Positions 1 to 6,724 of a DNA stretch of 25,200 nt are shown in pieces. Origin of the DNA: an uncultured Bacilli bacterium (GTDB taxonomy: Bacteria; Bacillota_I; Bacilli_A; RF39; UBA660); assembly GCA_934098745.1 (NCBI GenBank), contig CAKOPG010000019.1:1-25200 (forward strand), in the 5' to 3' direction. The stretch's first letter is position 1. Every line of letters begins with the position of its first letter. A model generated the notes under the pieces. That model was given only the letters and a program-made list of their open reading frames with translations, made no database searches and had not been told where the DNA came from. The translations under genes and the position numbers were made by a program.

Positions 1-992
1 GTTTCAAATTTGCCTACCCAAATACCATTTAATTCCGTATCCCCAAATGTAAATGCCGGATGTGTTAAATACTCTCCCACATTTGTTCCTGTTGACTTTG
101 TCGTATCTTTATCTTCAAAAACAATCTCTATTTCTTGTTCTTGACCTTTACCGCTTGTACCAGTTGTCCATATTTTATACTTATATCTTGGTATCCAGAC
201 ATAATATGCCAAGATATTACTTTCTGGTATTGTCACCCCTGTTGTATTTAGATAACTACTTCGTGATGCTTCTGTTACCAGTACCGCATTCGCCCATTGT
301 TGTTTATCATAATTATACCAAGAACTATCACTACTAGATATTGTTGTTACTGTTCCATTATCAGCTATTGTTACTGGAATCATGCCACTATCTAATTCTG
401 GAGCATTAGGTTTAACCGATGTTTGATCTATACAACTACCCCCAAGAGATAGGCTAAAAGTTTGATTCATCGTATCACTCGATGTTTCTTCTTTATCTAA
501 CCATATCCATAAATAATATGTATCTGTTGTTGTACTAGAATATTCTTTTGAACTTAATAATCTTACTCTATTATTTGTTGCTTTTCCGGTAAATGTTCCT
601 GATGATACCGGATTATCACAACTATCAGCACTTGTTGTTAAAGCATATCTAAAGTTATTACTGTTAGTTAAACCGGTTCCTATACTATTTATCGTTAACC
701 ATAAATCCATATAAATAGTTTTACCACTCTTAGTAATTGTCGGTGTAACTTTTACTTCTCTTTTTATAGCATATTTATTATTTGTACATTCACATGGTGC
801 TAAAGTTATATCATTTGACGTTATATTACCGCCACCATCAGCTGCACAACTAAAATCACCCGTTACTGTAAATACCACATTAGTCTTCTCATTTTCAGAT
901 GTTTGCCATGTAAAATATGCAAAAGTACTACCCACAATTACAAATATTAGTGATAATACCACTAAAATAATAGTCACTCTTTTATTTTTCAT
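1..992 (-). CDS. Surface-displayed protein, SipW-like N-terminus plus FGE/C-lectin-type display domain (3' end cut by window)
   Basis: The reading frame is open from the ATG at 992 to the window edge (330 codons) and the C-terminus is missing. A good ribosome site (TGGAGGG) precedes the start. The N-terminus is a positively charged signal anchor ending in FAYFTW, like SipW/TasA-type secreted proteins. About 140 residues of Ser/Thr-rich, Cys-containing stalk follow. From about residue 190 it matches the neighbouring gene at 1626-3401 almost residue for residue (SGMIPVTIADNG, YKYKIWTTGTSGKGQEQEIEI, HPAFTFGDTELNGIWVGKFET), while the stalks differ. By homology the missing part should be the rest of an FGE-sulfatase-like lectin fold and perhaps a variable tail. 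It is probably an extracellular binding protein; the ligand is unknown. Its promoter appears to lie in the inverted-repeat module just upstream. Confidence 0.85.
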   Translation of the reverse strand, partial: MKNKRVTIILVVLSLIFVIVGSTFAYFTWQTSENEKTNVVFTVTGDFSCAADGGGNITSNDITLAPCECTNNKYAIKREVKVTPTITKSGKTIYMDLWLTINSIGTGLTNSNNFRYALTTSADSCDNPVSSGTFTGKATNNRVRLLSSKEYSSTTTDTYYLWIWLDKEETSSDTMNQTFSLSLGGSCIDQTSVKPNAPELDSGMIPVTIADNGTVTTISSSDSSWYNYDKQQWANAVLVTEASRSSYLNTTGVTIPESNILAYYVWIPRYKYKIWTTGTSGKGQEQEIEIVFEDKDTTKSTGTNVGEYLTHPAFTFGDTELNGIWVGKFE

Positions 993-1008
993 AATTCCCT
1001 CCATTATA

Positions 1009-1203
1009 TCCTTAAGTATATTACTTAAGGACCTTTTTGTATGCATGTAAATAGCTTACATTATAAGGGTTTACAGGATATTTTATGTATTTTAAAAATC
1101 TTAAAAAAATTAATTTTGTATTTACAGAAAATAAGTGTTATGCTATAATTTATATAGGTTAAATAAAGATAGAGGTGTGTCCCTAAGTAATATACTTAAG
1201 GAC
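1009..1203. promoter_or_regulatory. Candidate invertible promoter module, copy 1
   Basis: Two palindromic sites (1009-1031 and 1179-1203) bound a 145 bp segment. Each has arms of the type (G)TCCTTAAG / CTTAAGGA(C) around a 7 bp centre. The left centre reads TATATTA and the right one TAATATA, its reverse complement, so the sites form an inverted pair with one arm mismatch. Inside is a plus-strand promoter (1121-1149) that points away from the minus-strand surface gene. Reading outward, the right site is followed by a T-run and would terminate transcription. If the segment flipped, the promoter would face the gene and read through the left site, which lacks a T-run on that strand. Inversion is inferred. 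A pair of terminators enclosing a short RNA is the alternative. Confidence 0.55.
1121..1149 (+). promoter_or_regulatory. Strong sigma-A promoter inside module 1
   Basis: TTTACA at 1121-1126, a 17 bp spacer and TATAAT at 1144-1149 with an extended -10 (TGC before it). Both boxes and the spacer length are kept in the second module at 3535-3563. In the orientation shown, transcription would begin near 1156 and meet the hairpin plus T-run at 1179-1210 after roughly 50 nt. Confidence 0.75.
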
Positions 1204-1498
1204 CTTTTTTATATTTTTCTAATTAATACATGGCTTATTTTACTAGATAGTTGTACGATCAACTAAAGACAGAAAGAAAGTTTTTTTCTAATTCACTAAA
1301 TTATAATTTATCTCAAAATAAAGAAGAATTTTATCAATTGTTCTAAAGAATCAATGTCCACACTAATATCTATATCATAACTCCTTTTTTCTTCAATTGT
1401 TATCTCTATAAAAATATATTAATCCACCAGTTTTACTGATACTTTTATTATATATATCACTATATACAATCTATCTAATTATTCTTAATAAATATTAA
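1204..1498. other. AT-rich gap with a possible decayed small ORF
   Basis: No intact gene is seen. On the minus strand a 36-codon open stretch (1311-1418) without ATG reads FIEITIEEKRSYDIDISVDI followed by DSLEQLIKFF. An overlapping frame just upstream (ending TGGLIYFYRDNN-stop) could be the other half of the same broken small protein. The first part vaguely resembles the start of ubiquitin-fold EsaB/YukD-type proteins, which is too weak to call. Positions 1205-1260 are homologous to 3619-3675 upstream of the next paralogue's module. Confidence 0.3.
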
Positions 1499-1560
1499 AA
1501 AAAACTGATAATAATTATCAACTTTCAATATTGACAAATTTATCAGTTTTTACTTTAACA
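1499..1560 (-). terminator. Rho-independent terminator after the surface-protein gene
   Basis: AAAACTGATAA and TTATCAGTTTT form the two arms. On the minus strand the hairpin is followed by a run of eight T residues. It overlaps the end of the in-frame extension found after the surface-protein stop codon. Confidence 0.6.
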
Positions 1561-1625
1561 TTCTTAATACTAGTATCTTTTGCAAATTCTTCCAATGTAG
1601 CAAATTCAGAGCAAGTCGCTGACGC
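1518..1625 (-). other. In-frame open extension after the surface-protein stop codon
   Basis: Immediately after the TAA at 1626-1628 the same frame stays open for 35 codons to a TGA at 1518-1520. It reads ASATCSEFATLEEFAKDTSI and then KNVKVKTDKFVNIES. Past the first few GC-rich codons the composition returns to the AT-rich host style, and the peptide looks like real coding sequence. It may be the original C-terminus, cut off when the GC-rich tail acquired a stop, or a remnant of a neighbouring gene. There is no start codon of its own. Confidence 0.4.
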
Positions 1626-1775
1626 TTAAGCGAAGCACGCCACCGCACGGAAGCCATAGGTCACGTTCGCACCGCCGTCAGCGTTGCTGAAGCTGAAGAC
1701 GCCGGCACTGGCAACATTGTTAAAGCTACCACCACGAAAGAACCACGGGTACGTGGCAGAAACAAATTTCGCGTA
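1626..1775 (-). other. Putative DGR variable region
   Basis: The last ~50 codons of the surface gene are strikingly GC-rich, and the coding strand is poor in A, in an otherwise very AT-rich gene. They encode the YPWFFRGGS...GFRAV lectin tail that DGRs diversify by adenine-specific mutagenesis, which leaves A-depleted variable codons. A perfect palindrome CGCTTAAGCG (1623-1632) spans the stop codon. Boundaries are by eye. The template copy is not in the window. Confidence 0.6.
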
Positions 1776-3401
1776 ATCTCCATACCAACTACTTGTTTCC
1801 GATAAACTTCGTCCATAACAATAGCCTCCACTACATGCCGTTAAAGCACTAATGATTGTGCCACTACTTGCCTTGTATACTTCATAATATTTACTTTCGG
1901 GGAATGCTATTCCATCGGTTTTAGCGGTACCATTAGTTCCTAGTAAGCCATTAAATCCGGAATTATATGAAGTAGATTTACCACTCCATAAGGTACCATC
2001 AGAATTAGCAAACACCCCCATGACATATTCCCATGCTCCTCCCGACATATCAAAGATTCCCGATATATTACCGGTCGTACTTTGCGGATATATTGAAGAT
2101 GAACCATAAGTTATTCCACACGTTGTACTTTGACTGGCTGAAGCCGTACTAGCTCCGCACCCGGTAAGTGTTTTACTACTATTCCAATAATTATTAATTC
2201 TTACTTCGCTGTTTATCCCATACTTAGAGTGCGATAGATAAGCTACCGCTCCCCATTCGCTATTCTTCATCATATGAGAGTCTGCCTTGGTAGTTAATCC
2301 ATATATATTACTTCCCACAAAAGTTGTAGTTCCATTACTCAAAGTTCCGCCAGCAAATTTTAAACCTGTAACAAAAGCTGCTGATATGTTTTGCCTAGTT
2401 AATGATGCGGTATTAGGTTTTATCGTCGGAGTCGTAGCATTTCCGGTAGTTTCAAACTTACCTACCCAAATACCATTTAATTCCGTATCGCCAAATGTAA
2501 ATGCCGGATGCGTTAAATATTCTCCCGCTTTTGTACCGGTTGATTTTGATATATCTTTATTTTCAAAAGCAATCTCTATCTCTTGTTCTTGACCTTTACT
2601 ACTTGTACCGATGGTCCATATTTTATACTTATATCTCGGTATATAGACATAATACGCCAAGATATTATCTTCCGGTATTGTTATTCCATCTGTATTTAAA
2701 TATGTACTTCTTGACTCTTCCGTTACCAGTATGGCATTCGCCCATTTCTTTTCATCATAATCATACCATGAAGCATTATCTTTTGCCATAGTAGTAACTA
2801 CTCCATTATCAGCTATCGTTACCGGAATCATCCCATCAGGAAGATCTACAATTATATCTTTTTCATTATGAATAATGGCATTAAGTTCAGCTTTAAAAAC
2901 CTTTCCTTGAATACTAGAACTAGTTTCATTACTGCCATCTAACCATGTATATATCTGATAATTATATTCTGTTTTCTCTTTAATAGTTTCTTTAAGTATT
3001 ATAAAGTCTGAAGATATATTTGCATTAACAAAGTTACCTTCCTTATATTCGGTATAACTATTACCATTATCAGTACTTCTTAAAATCGTATATTTAAAAC
3101 TATCTGTTATTAATTCATCATCTATTTTACTAATATTATAATATAAGACTACTTGACTCTCTTCATTACCATTATTTTTAATATTAACGTTAATTACCTC
3201 ATTACTATCATAAGTTAATGTTGGTATTAATGTATCTTCAATGACATAAGGCCTTAAAGTAACTCTTGTTCCATCTATCTCTCCTACCGTTAGTACCAAA
3301 GCTGTCTCTTTACTCTTCCATGTAAGCCACGCCAACGTTCCTACGATTGATATAATAAGAATGCCTAATATAACTAAAGTATAGTATCTCTTTTTAGTCA
3401 T
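1626..3401 (-). CDS. Surface display protein with FGE/C-type-lectin-like domain, probable DGR target
   Basis: A 591-residue protein with ribosome site AAAGGAG before the ATG at 3401. Residues about 6-27 form a hydrophobic signal anchor followed by AWLTWKSK. Residues about 30-190 are a beta-rich stalk. From about 190 onward comes a formylglycine-generating-enzyme-like fold. It shows NGIWVGKFETTG, HMMKNSEWGAVAYLS, the FDMSGGAWEYVMG motif (compare YDMSGNVWEW in FGE/sulfatase-modifying proteins) and the ending RGGSFNN...GFRAVAC. DGR-diversified ligand-binding proteins typically use this fold and end with GFR. FGE catalytic activity is not suggested. It is a close paralogue of the gene at 1-992, with a different stalk. 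No reverse transcriptase or template repeat lies in the window. Expression is probably set by the module at 3424-3617. Confidence 0.88.
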   Translation of the reverse strand: MTKKRYYTLVILGILIISIVGTLAWLTWKSKETALVLTVGEIDGTRVTLRPYVIEDTLIPTLTYDSNEVINVNIKNNGNEESQVVLYYNISKIDDELITDSFKYTILRSTDNGNSYTEYKEGNFVNANISSDFIILKETIKEKTEYNYQIYTWLDGSNETSSSIQGKVFKAELNAIIHNEKDIIVDLPDGMIPVTIADNGVVTTMAKDNASWYDYDEKKWANAILVTEESRSTYLNTDGITIPEDNILAYYVYIPRYKYKIWTIGTSSKGQEQEIEIAFENKDISKSTGTKAGEYLTHPAFTFGDTELNGIWVGKFETTGNATTPTIKPNTASLTRQNISAAFVTGLKFAGGTLSNGTTTFVGSNIYGLTTKADSHMMKNSEWGAVAYLSHSKYGINSEVRINNYWNSSKTLTGCGASTASASQSTTCGITYGSSSIYPQSTTGNISGIFDMSGGAWEYVMGVFANSDGTLWSGKSTSYNSGFNGLLGTNGTAKTDGIAFPESKYYEVYKASSGTIISALTACSGGYCYGRSLSETSSWYGDYAKFVSATYPWFFRGGSFNNVASAGVFSFSNADGGANVTYGFRAVACFA

Positions 3402-3423
3402 TATCTACTCCTTTACTATATAC

Positions 3424-3617
3424 CCTTAAGTATAATACTTAAGGACCCTTTTGTATGCATGCAAATACCTTACATTATAAGGATTTATAGAGTATTTTAC
3501 ATATTTGAAAAATCTTAAAAAATCGAATTTTGTCTTTACAGGAAACAAGTGTCATGCTATAATTTATATAGGTTAGATAAAGATAGAGGTGTGTCCTTAA
3601 GTATTATACTTAAGGAC
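3424..3617. promoter_or_regulatory. Candidate invertible promoter module, copy 2
   Basis: Same architecture as 1009-1203. The left site 3424-3446 is an exact 23 bp inverted copy of 3593-3615. The arms are as in module 1, but the 7 bp centre is TATAATA (left) / TATTATA (right), not TATATTA. The inner sequence is homologous to module 1 and in the same relative orientation, with the promoter (3535-3563) pointing away from the minus-strand gene at 3401. Near the left site an imperfect TGTAA-N5-TTACA-like inverted repeat occurs in both modules (about 1046-1060 and 3456-3474) and could be an operator. Confidence 0.55.
3535..3563 (+). promoter_or_regulatory. Strong sigma-A promoter inside module 2
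   Basis: TTTACA (3535-3540), 17 bp spacer, TATAAT (3558-3563) with extended -10 TGC. Start is expected near 3570. The hairpin at 3593-3617 followed by ACCTTTTTT would end the transcript early in the present orientation. Confidence 0.75.
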
Positions 3618-3694
3618 CTTTTTTATATTTTTTTATTAACATATGGTTTATTTTACTAGTTTGTTATATAATTAAATAAAGGTAGTTGGTAGTA

Positions 3695-4216
3695 ATGAAA
3701 GAAAATAAAGATATAACTTATCTATTTTATATATTTTTAATTGGTGGTTTTACAGGATTTATTTATGAAATAATATTTTATTATTTAGAATATGGTTATT
3801 TTATAAAGAGTGGTATTTTATATGGTATTATAACTCCTATATATGGTATTGGAGCAATATTTTTATATTACTTAAAGAAATATAAAAATAAACCCCTATT
3901 ATTATTTATCTTATCTATGTTAATTACAGGATTAGTAGAATATATTATCGGATATATTGCTTTTAATTATTTAGATTTAAGACTTTGGAATTATGATAAT
4001 GCCCTTTTAAATATTAATGGTATTATATGTTTAAGAAGTATTACTACCTTTGCTATTGGTTCATTACTTCTTCATTATCTAGTAATCCCTCTCCTAGATA
4101 AAATATTTATAAATATTAAATATCTTTATTTAAAGAATTTTGCTTATTTATCTTTATTTTTATTTACTACCGATGTCATCTTAAGTATTATTTTTAAAAA
4201 ACCTAAGACATTTTAA
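3695..4216 (+). CDS. Putative ABC-transporter type IV / CmpB-family membrane protein
   Basis: About 173 residues with five or so hydrophobic segments and little else. Sequence hallmarks fit Pfam family ABC_trans_CmpB: GFTGFIYEIIFYY near the start, then SGILYGIITPIYGIGA, then an acidic ITGLVEYIIGY, then LRLWNYDNALLNINGIICLR. The corresponding family motifs are RGfLyGPfcPiYG and WDYS..fNinGricl. An upstream TTG at 3686 would also keep the frame, but it sits too close to the AAAGG at 3678-3682; ATG 3695 is preferred. Its role is unknown. It stands alone on the plus strand, and its transcript may start in module 2 if that hairpin is leaky. Confidence 0.7.
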   Translation: MKENKDITYLFYIFLIGGFTGFIYEIIFYYLEYGYFIKSGILYGIITPIYGIGAIFLYYLKKYKNKPLLLFILSMLITGLVEYIIGYIAFNYLDLRLWNYDNALLNINGIICLRSITTFAIGSLLLHYLVIPLLDKIFINIKYLYLKNFAYLSLFLFTTDVILSIIFKKPKTF

Positions 4217-4246
4217 AAACAGTTAAATTAGTTATTAACTGTTTTT
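4215..4246. terminator. Bidirectional terminator
   Basis: A 12 bp stem (AAAAACAGTTAA ... TTAACTGTTTTT) with an 8 nt loop lies between convergent genes, with U-runs on both strands. The stop codon of each gene lies in or at the stem. Confidence 0.8.
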
Positions 4247-5167
4247 TATTTCATCTAAATATACATCATAATCATTTTGTGCTTGTTCTATTATTGTATT
4301 AATTATTTCTTCTTGTTTACTTTCACTAAAACCACTTATTTTTTTATTACCAATAATCGTATAAGGAACACCCGTAACTTTATCATCCATCTTCCTAGCA
4401 AATACCTCTAACATTTTAGCATTTTCCTGATTATACCATACTTCAAAAGGATATAGATTAAAATAATTACCATATTCTTCTTTAATACTTTCGAGAAAAG
4501 CAAGTTCACTTTTACAGTGTGGACACCCATTTCCCCAGAATAAATAAATATTTACTTTTCCCGGAGTCTTAGCTACATTTTCTAAATTAATCTCATTAAT
4601 TACTTCTTCTTGATTATCATTATTATTACTATTATCTACATTATTATTATTATTATTATCATTATTTATGTCATTATCTCTAACAACATTATTATTAGAA
4701 TAATCCCTAAGATATACATACTTCGTAAACCATTTTTTAAATTCATTTGAAGAAGTATAATAATTTATATCCGTATCTTTATCGGCTTCTAAATAATCTA
4801 CTACCTCCCCCTTATTAAATATTACAAAAGATGGATAATACTTAACATACTTTCCAAGTTCTTCATTCTTAATACTAGAAAAAGATATTTTATAAAAAGT
4901 AACTTGATTATTATCTAAAAATTTATTTAATACTTCTTCAAAATCTGCTGAAGTACTACATAATGATTGATATACAAATAAAGCAAAAGACTCTTTATTT
5001 TTAATTAATTCCTCTAATTCATTATATGATATTTCTACTATTTTCTTTTCTTCATAATATTTATCTTCTAAATATATTATATTTTCTTTTTTCTTACTAA
5101 ATAGAAAATAACTAGCTAATCCTAAAATAAATATTATTATTAAAACTATTCCTATTTTCTTTTTCAT
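4235..5167 (-). CDS. Membrane-anchored protein with two thioredoxin-like domains
   Basis: The start is the ATG at 5167 with GAGG about 7 nt upstream; it lies 1 nt after the stop of the upstream rhodanese gene. The frame could start further upstream at 5191, but that would overlap the neighbour without a ribosome site. An N-terminal membrane segment (KKKIGIVLIIIFILGLASYF) is followed by a first thioredoxin-like domain with LCSTS at the active-site position and a YYPSFVIF cis-Pro region, so it has a single Cys. A long Asn/Asp-rich linker comes next. The second thioredoxin domain has a CPHC redox motif (WGNGCPHCKSE) and a cis-Pro loop TGVPYTII. It is likely an extracytoplasmic thiol-disulfide or sulfur-handling protein working with the rhodanese. 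Confidence 0.8.
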   Translation of the reverse strand: MKKKIGIVLIIIFILGLASYFLFSKKKENIIYLEDKYYEEKKIVEISYNELEELIKNKESFALFVYQSLCSTSADFEEVLNKFLDNNQVTFYKISFSSIKNEELGKYVKYYPSFVIFNKGEVVDYLEADKDTDINYYTSSNEFKKWFTKYVYLRDYSNNNVVRDNDINNDNNNNNNVDNSNNNDNQEEVINEINLENVAKTPGKVNIYLFWGNGCPHCKSELAFLESIKEEYGNYFNLYPFEVWYNQENAKMLEVFARKMDDKVTGVPYTIIGNKKISGFSESKQEEIINTIIEQAQNDYDVYLDEIKNS

Positions 5168-5168
5168 C

Positions 5169-5867
5169 TTATACCTCATGCAATGTATCAAAATCTATAT
5201 TATAATATGGTACTTTACTAAAATTATAGTAATCTTGTCCATCTATCGTTTCTTTTACTTGAATACTATTCTTACCTTCATAATACCAGTATCCTCCAAC
5301 ATCACGTACCTTATCTTTATCCCAACCAAGACTAATTAATAATTGTTTTACTTCTCCGGCATATCCTCCAGCACCACACATTATAAATATATTTTTATCA
5401 CGTGGAAAAATAGCTTCTAAGATACTTAATGATTCTTTATAATTAGCTTTATAACTACCATCATCCATAAGTGTAAATAAAGTTCTTCCTGTATATAAAC
5501 CATATACATTTTCTTTCTCTTTTTGTTTAATATATTCTTCGGTAAATCCACATAAATAAACTGATGGTATTACTTCAAATCCCTTAATATAACCACTTAA
5601 ATATCTATCTCCCCCTTTATTTTCCCAAGTAGCTGAATCCTCTAACATTCTAACATCTCGATATACCGTATCACTTCTATTTAGATAATTATCAATCGTC
5701 TTTTCATTAATATTTTTATCTATCCCATATTTTTCCCTTAATCCTTCAGCTAATTCTGCTACCGGAAGTTTCTTCTCAATAATCATTACTTTATCCATTA
5801 TAAAGTAACTAATAATTCCCCCTAATAATAAACTTAAAACAATAACTATAATTATTTTCTTCTTCAT
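5169..5867 (-). CDS. Membrane-anchored rhodanese-like protein
   Basis: The start is ATG 5867, with AGGTGAAGG just upstream; the longer frame to 5939 lacks a ribosome site. An N-terminal signal anchor (KKKIIIVIVLSLLLGGIISYF) precedes a rhodanese fold: VYRDVRMLED near the beginning and FIMCGAGGYAGEVKQLL as the active-site Cys loop, followed by WDKDKVRDVGGYWYYEG. Rhodaneses move sulfane sulfur via the loop Cys. Some members are structural only, but here the Cys is kept. With the thioredoxin-like gene directly downstream it forms a two-gene unit at the outer membrane face. The substrate is unknown. Confidence 0.78.
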   Translation of the reverse strand: MKKKIIIVIVLSLLLGGIISYFIMDKVMIIEKKLPVAELAEGLREKYGIDKNINEKTIDNYLNRSDTVYRDVRMLEDSATWENKGGDRYLSGYIKGFEVIPSVYLCGFTEEYIKQKEKENVYGLYTGRTLFTLMDDGSYKANYKESLSILEAIFPRDKNIFIMCGAGGYAGEVKQLLISLGWDKDKVRDVGGYWYYEGKNSIQVKETIDGQDYYNFSKVPYYNIDFDTLHEV

Positions 5868-5916
5868 TTCCTTCACCTCTAAAATCATCATATCTAAAAT
5901 AATTATAAAAATAAAT

Positions 5917-5948
5917 AACTTATAAGTTGAATAACTCAACTATAAGTT
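5917..5948 (-). terminator. Hairpin terminator after the XRE regulator
   Basis: ACTTATAAGTTGA pairs with TCAACTATAAGT (one bulge). On the minus strand it is followed by a T-rich stretch. A TATAAT (minus strand, 5902-5907) right after it could start the rhodanese-thioredoxin transcript; no good -35 is seen. Confidence 0.5.
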
Positions 5949-5952
5949 GAAT

Positions 5953-6657
5953 TTATTTAATACAGTCATCATTCATACTTAAAGGTATCTTATATGAAGT
6001 AATTTTTTCATTATCATAAGCATTAATAGTTAAATAAAAAGTATTATTATTATACTCTTGACATACTTTATCATAATTAGAAATATTAAATGTAACTTTC
6101 TTTAAAAACTCTTCTAAAGTAATCATTATATCTTCTTCATATTTATAAGAACTAATTTTTCTTTCTATATTATTATTACTTTCATATAAAATACATTCAA
6201 TATGTTTATATTTATTTTCTTCATATTCTCCACAATATTTAATATTAGTAATATATATTGCCGATTTATGTTTATTATAAGCAATATTTCCTGATATTGA
6301 AAAATTATCACAGCTACTAGAGATTACTCTAAATTTAAAGTCATCATGTTCTTTATAATAGTTAATAAATAAAATTACTCCCAAAATAATTAATAGTACT
6401 ATTAAAACCATTATATATTTTATTTTTCTATTTCTTTTTTTAGTTTTAAATTCTCCATCATAAAGTTCTTCTAAACTAACTTTAAAATCTTCACTTATTT
6501 TTTTAATAAGACAACTATCTGGCATATTCTTACCAGTTTCCCACTTACTAACCGCCTGATAAGTTACATTATATTTATCTGCTAACTCTTTCTGAGTTAA
6601 ATTATGTTTCTTTCTTATTTCTTTAATAAACTTCCCGAATTTTTCTTGGTCCATCAT
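5953..6657 (-). CDS. XRE-family regulator with a transmembrane segment and extracytoplasmic domain
   Basis: Residues about 5-65 are a classic lambda-Cro/C1 type helix-turn-helix (KHNLTQKELADKYNVTYQAV then SKWETGKNMPD). A basic stretch (KTKKRNRKIKY) and one membrane helix (IMVLIVLLIILGVILFINYY) follow, then about 120 outer residues of unknown fold. The layout suggests a sensor that couples an outside signal to DNA binding. The start is M1 at 6657 or M2 at 6654; GAGG spacing favours M2. A TATAAT with extended -10 lies on the minus strand at 6677-6682. It lies upstream of the rhodanese/thioredoxin pair in the same direction and is a plausible controller of it. Confidence 0.82.
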   Translation of the reverse strand: MMDQEKFGKFIKEIRKKHNLTQKELADKYNVTYQAVSKWETGKNMPDSCLIKKISEDFKVSLEELYDGEFKTKKRNRKIKYIMVLIVLLIILGVILFINYYKEHDDFKFRVISSSCDNFSISGNIAYNKHKSAIYITNIKYCGEYEENKYKHIECILYESNNNIERKISSYKYEEDIMITLEEFLKKVTFNISNYDKVCQEYNNNTFYLTINAYDNEKITSYKIPLSMNDDCIK

Positions 6658-6692
6658 ACCACCTCTAATATAAAGTATTATAACATAACTTT

Positions 6693-6724
6693 ATAAAACT
6701 ACTAAAATATTTTAGTAGTTTTAT
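6693..6724. terminator. 32 bp perfect palindrome at the end of the TPR/PemK-like gene
   Basis: ATAAAACTACTAAAAT joined directly to its reverse complement. The stop codon (6721-6723) lies in the right arm. It most likely acts as a terminator in either direction between this gene and the XRE promoter, though T-runs outside the stem are modest. Confidence 0.6.

Noticed and set aside
2287..2791. Plus-strand ORFs inside the surface gene
   Set aside because: They are antisense shadows of the well-supported minus-strand coding sequence and have no ribosome sites.
1009..3617. MITE insertions explaining the palindrome-bounded modules
   Set aside because: Both copies lie at the same position relative to homologous genes and homology continues outside the repeats, so they were duplicated with the genes. 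No target duplications are seen.
4620..4700. ATT-rich microsatellite-like stretch
   Set aside because: It is the Asn/Asp-rich linker of the thioredoxin protein and the frame is intact; not a separate repeat element.
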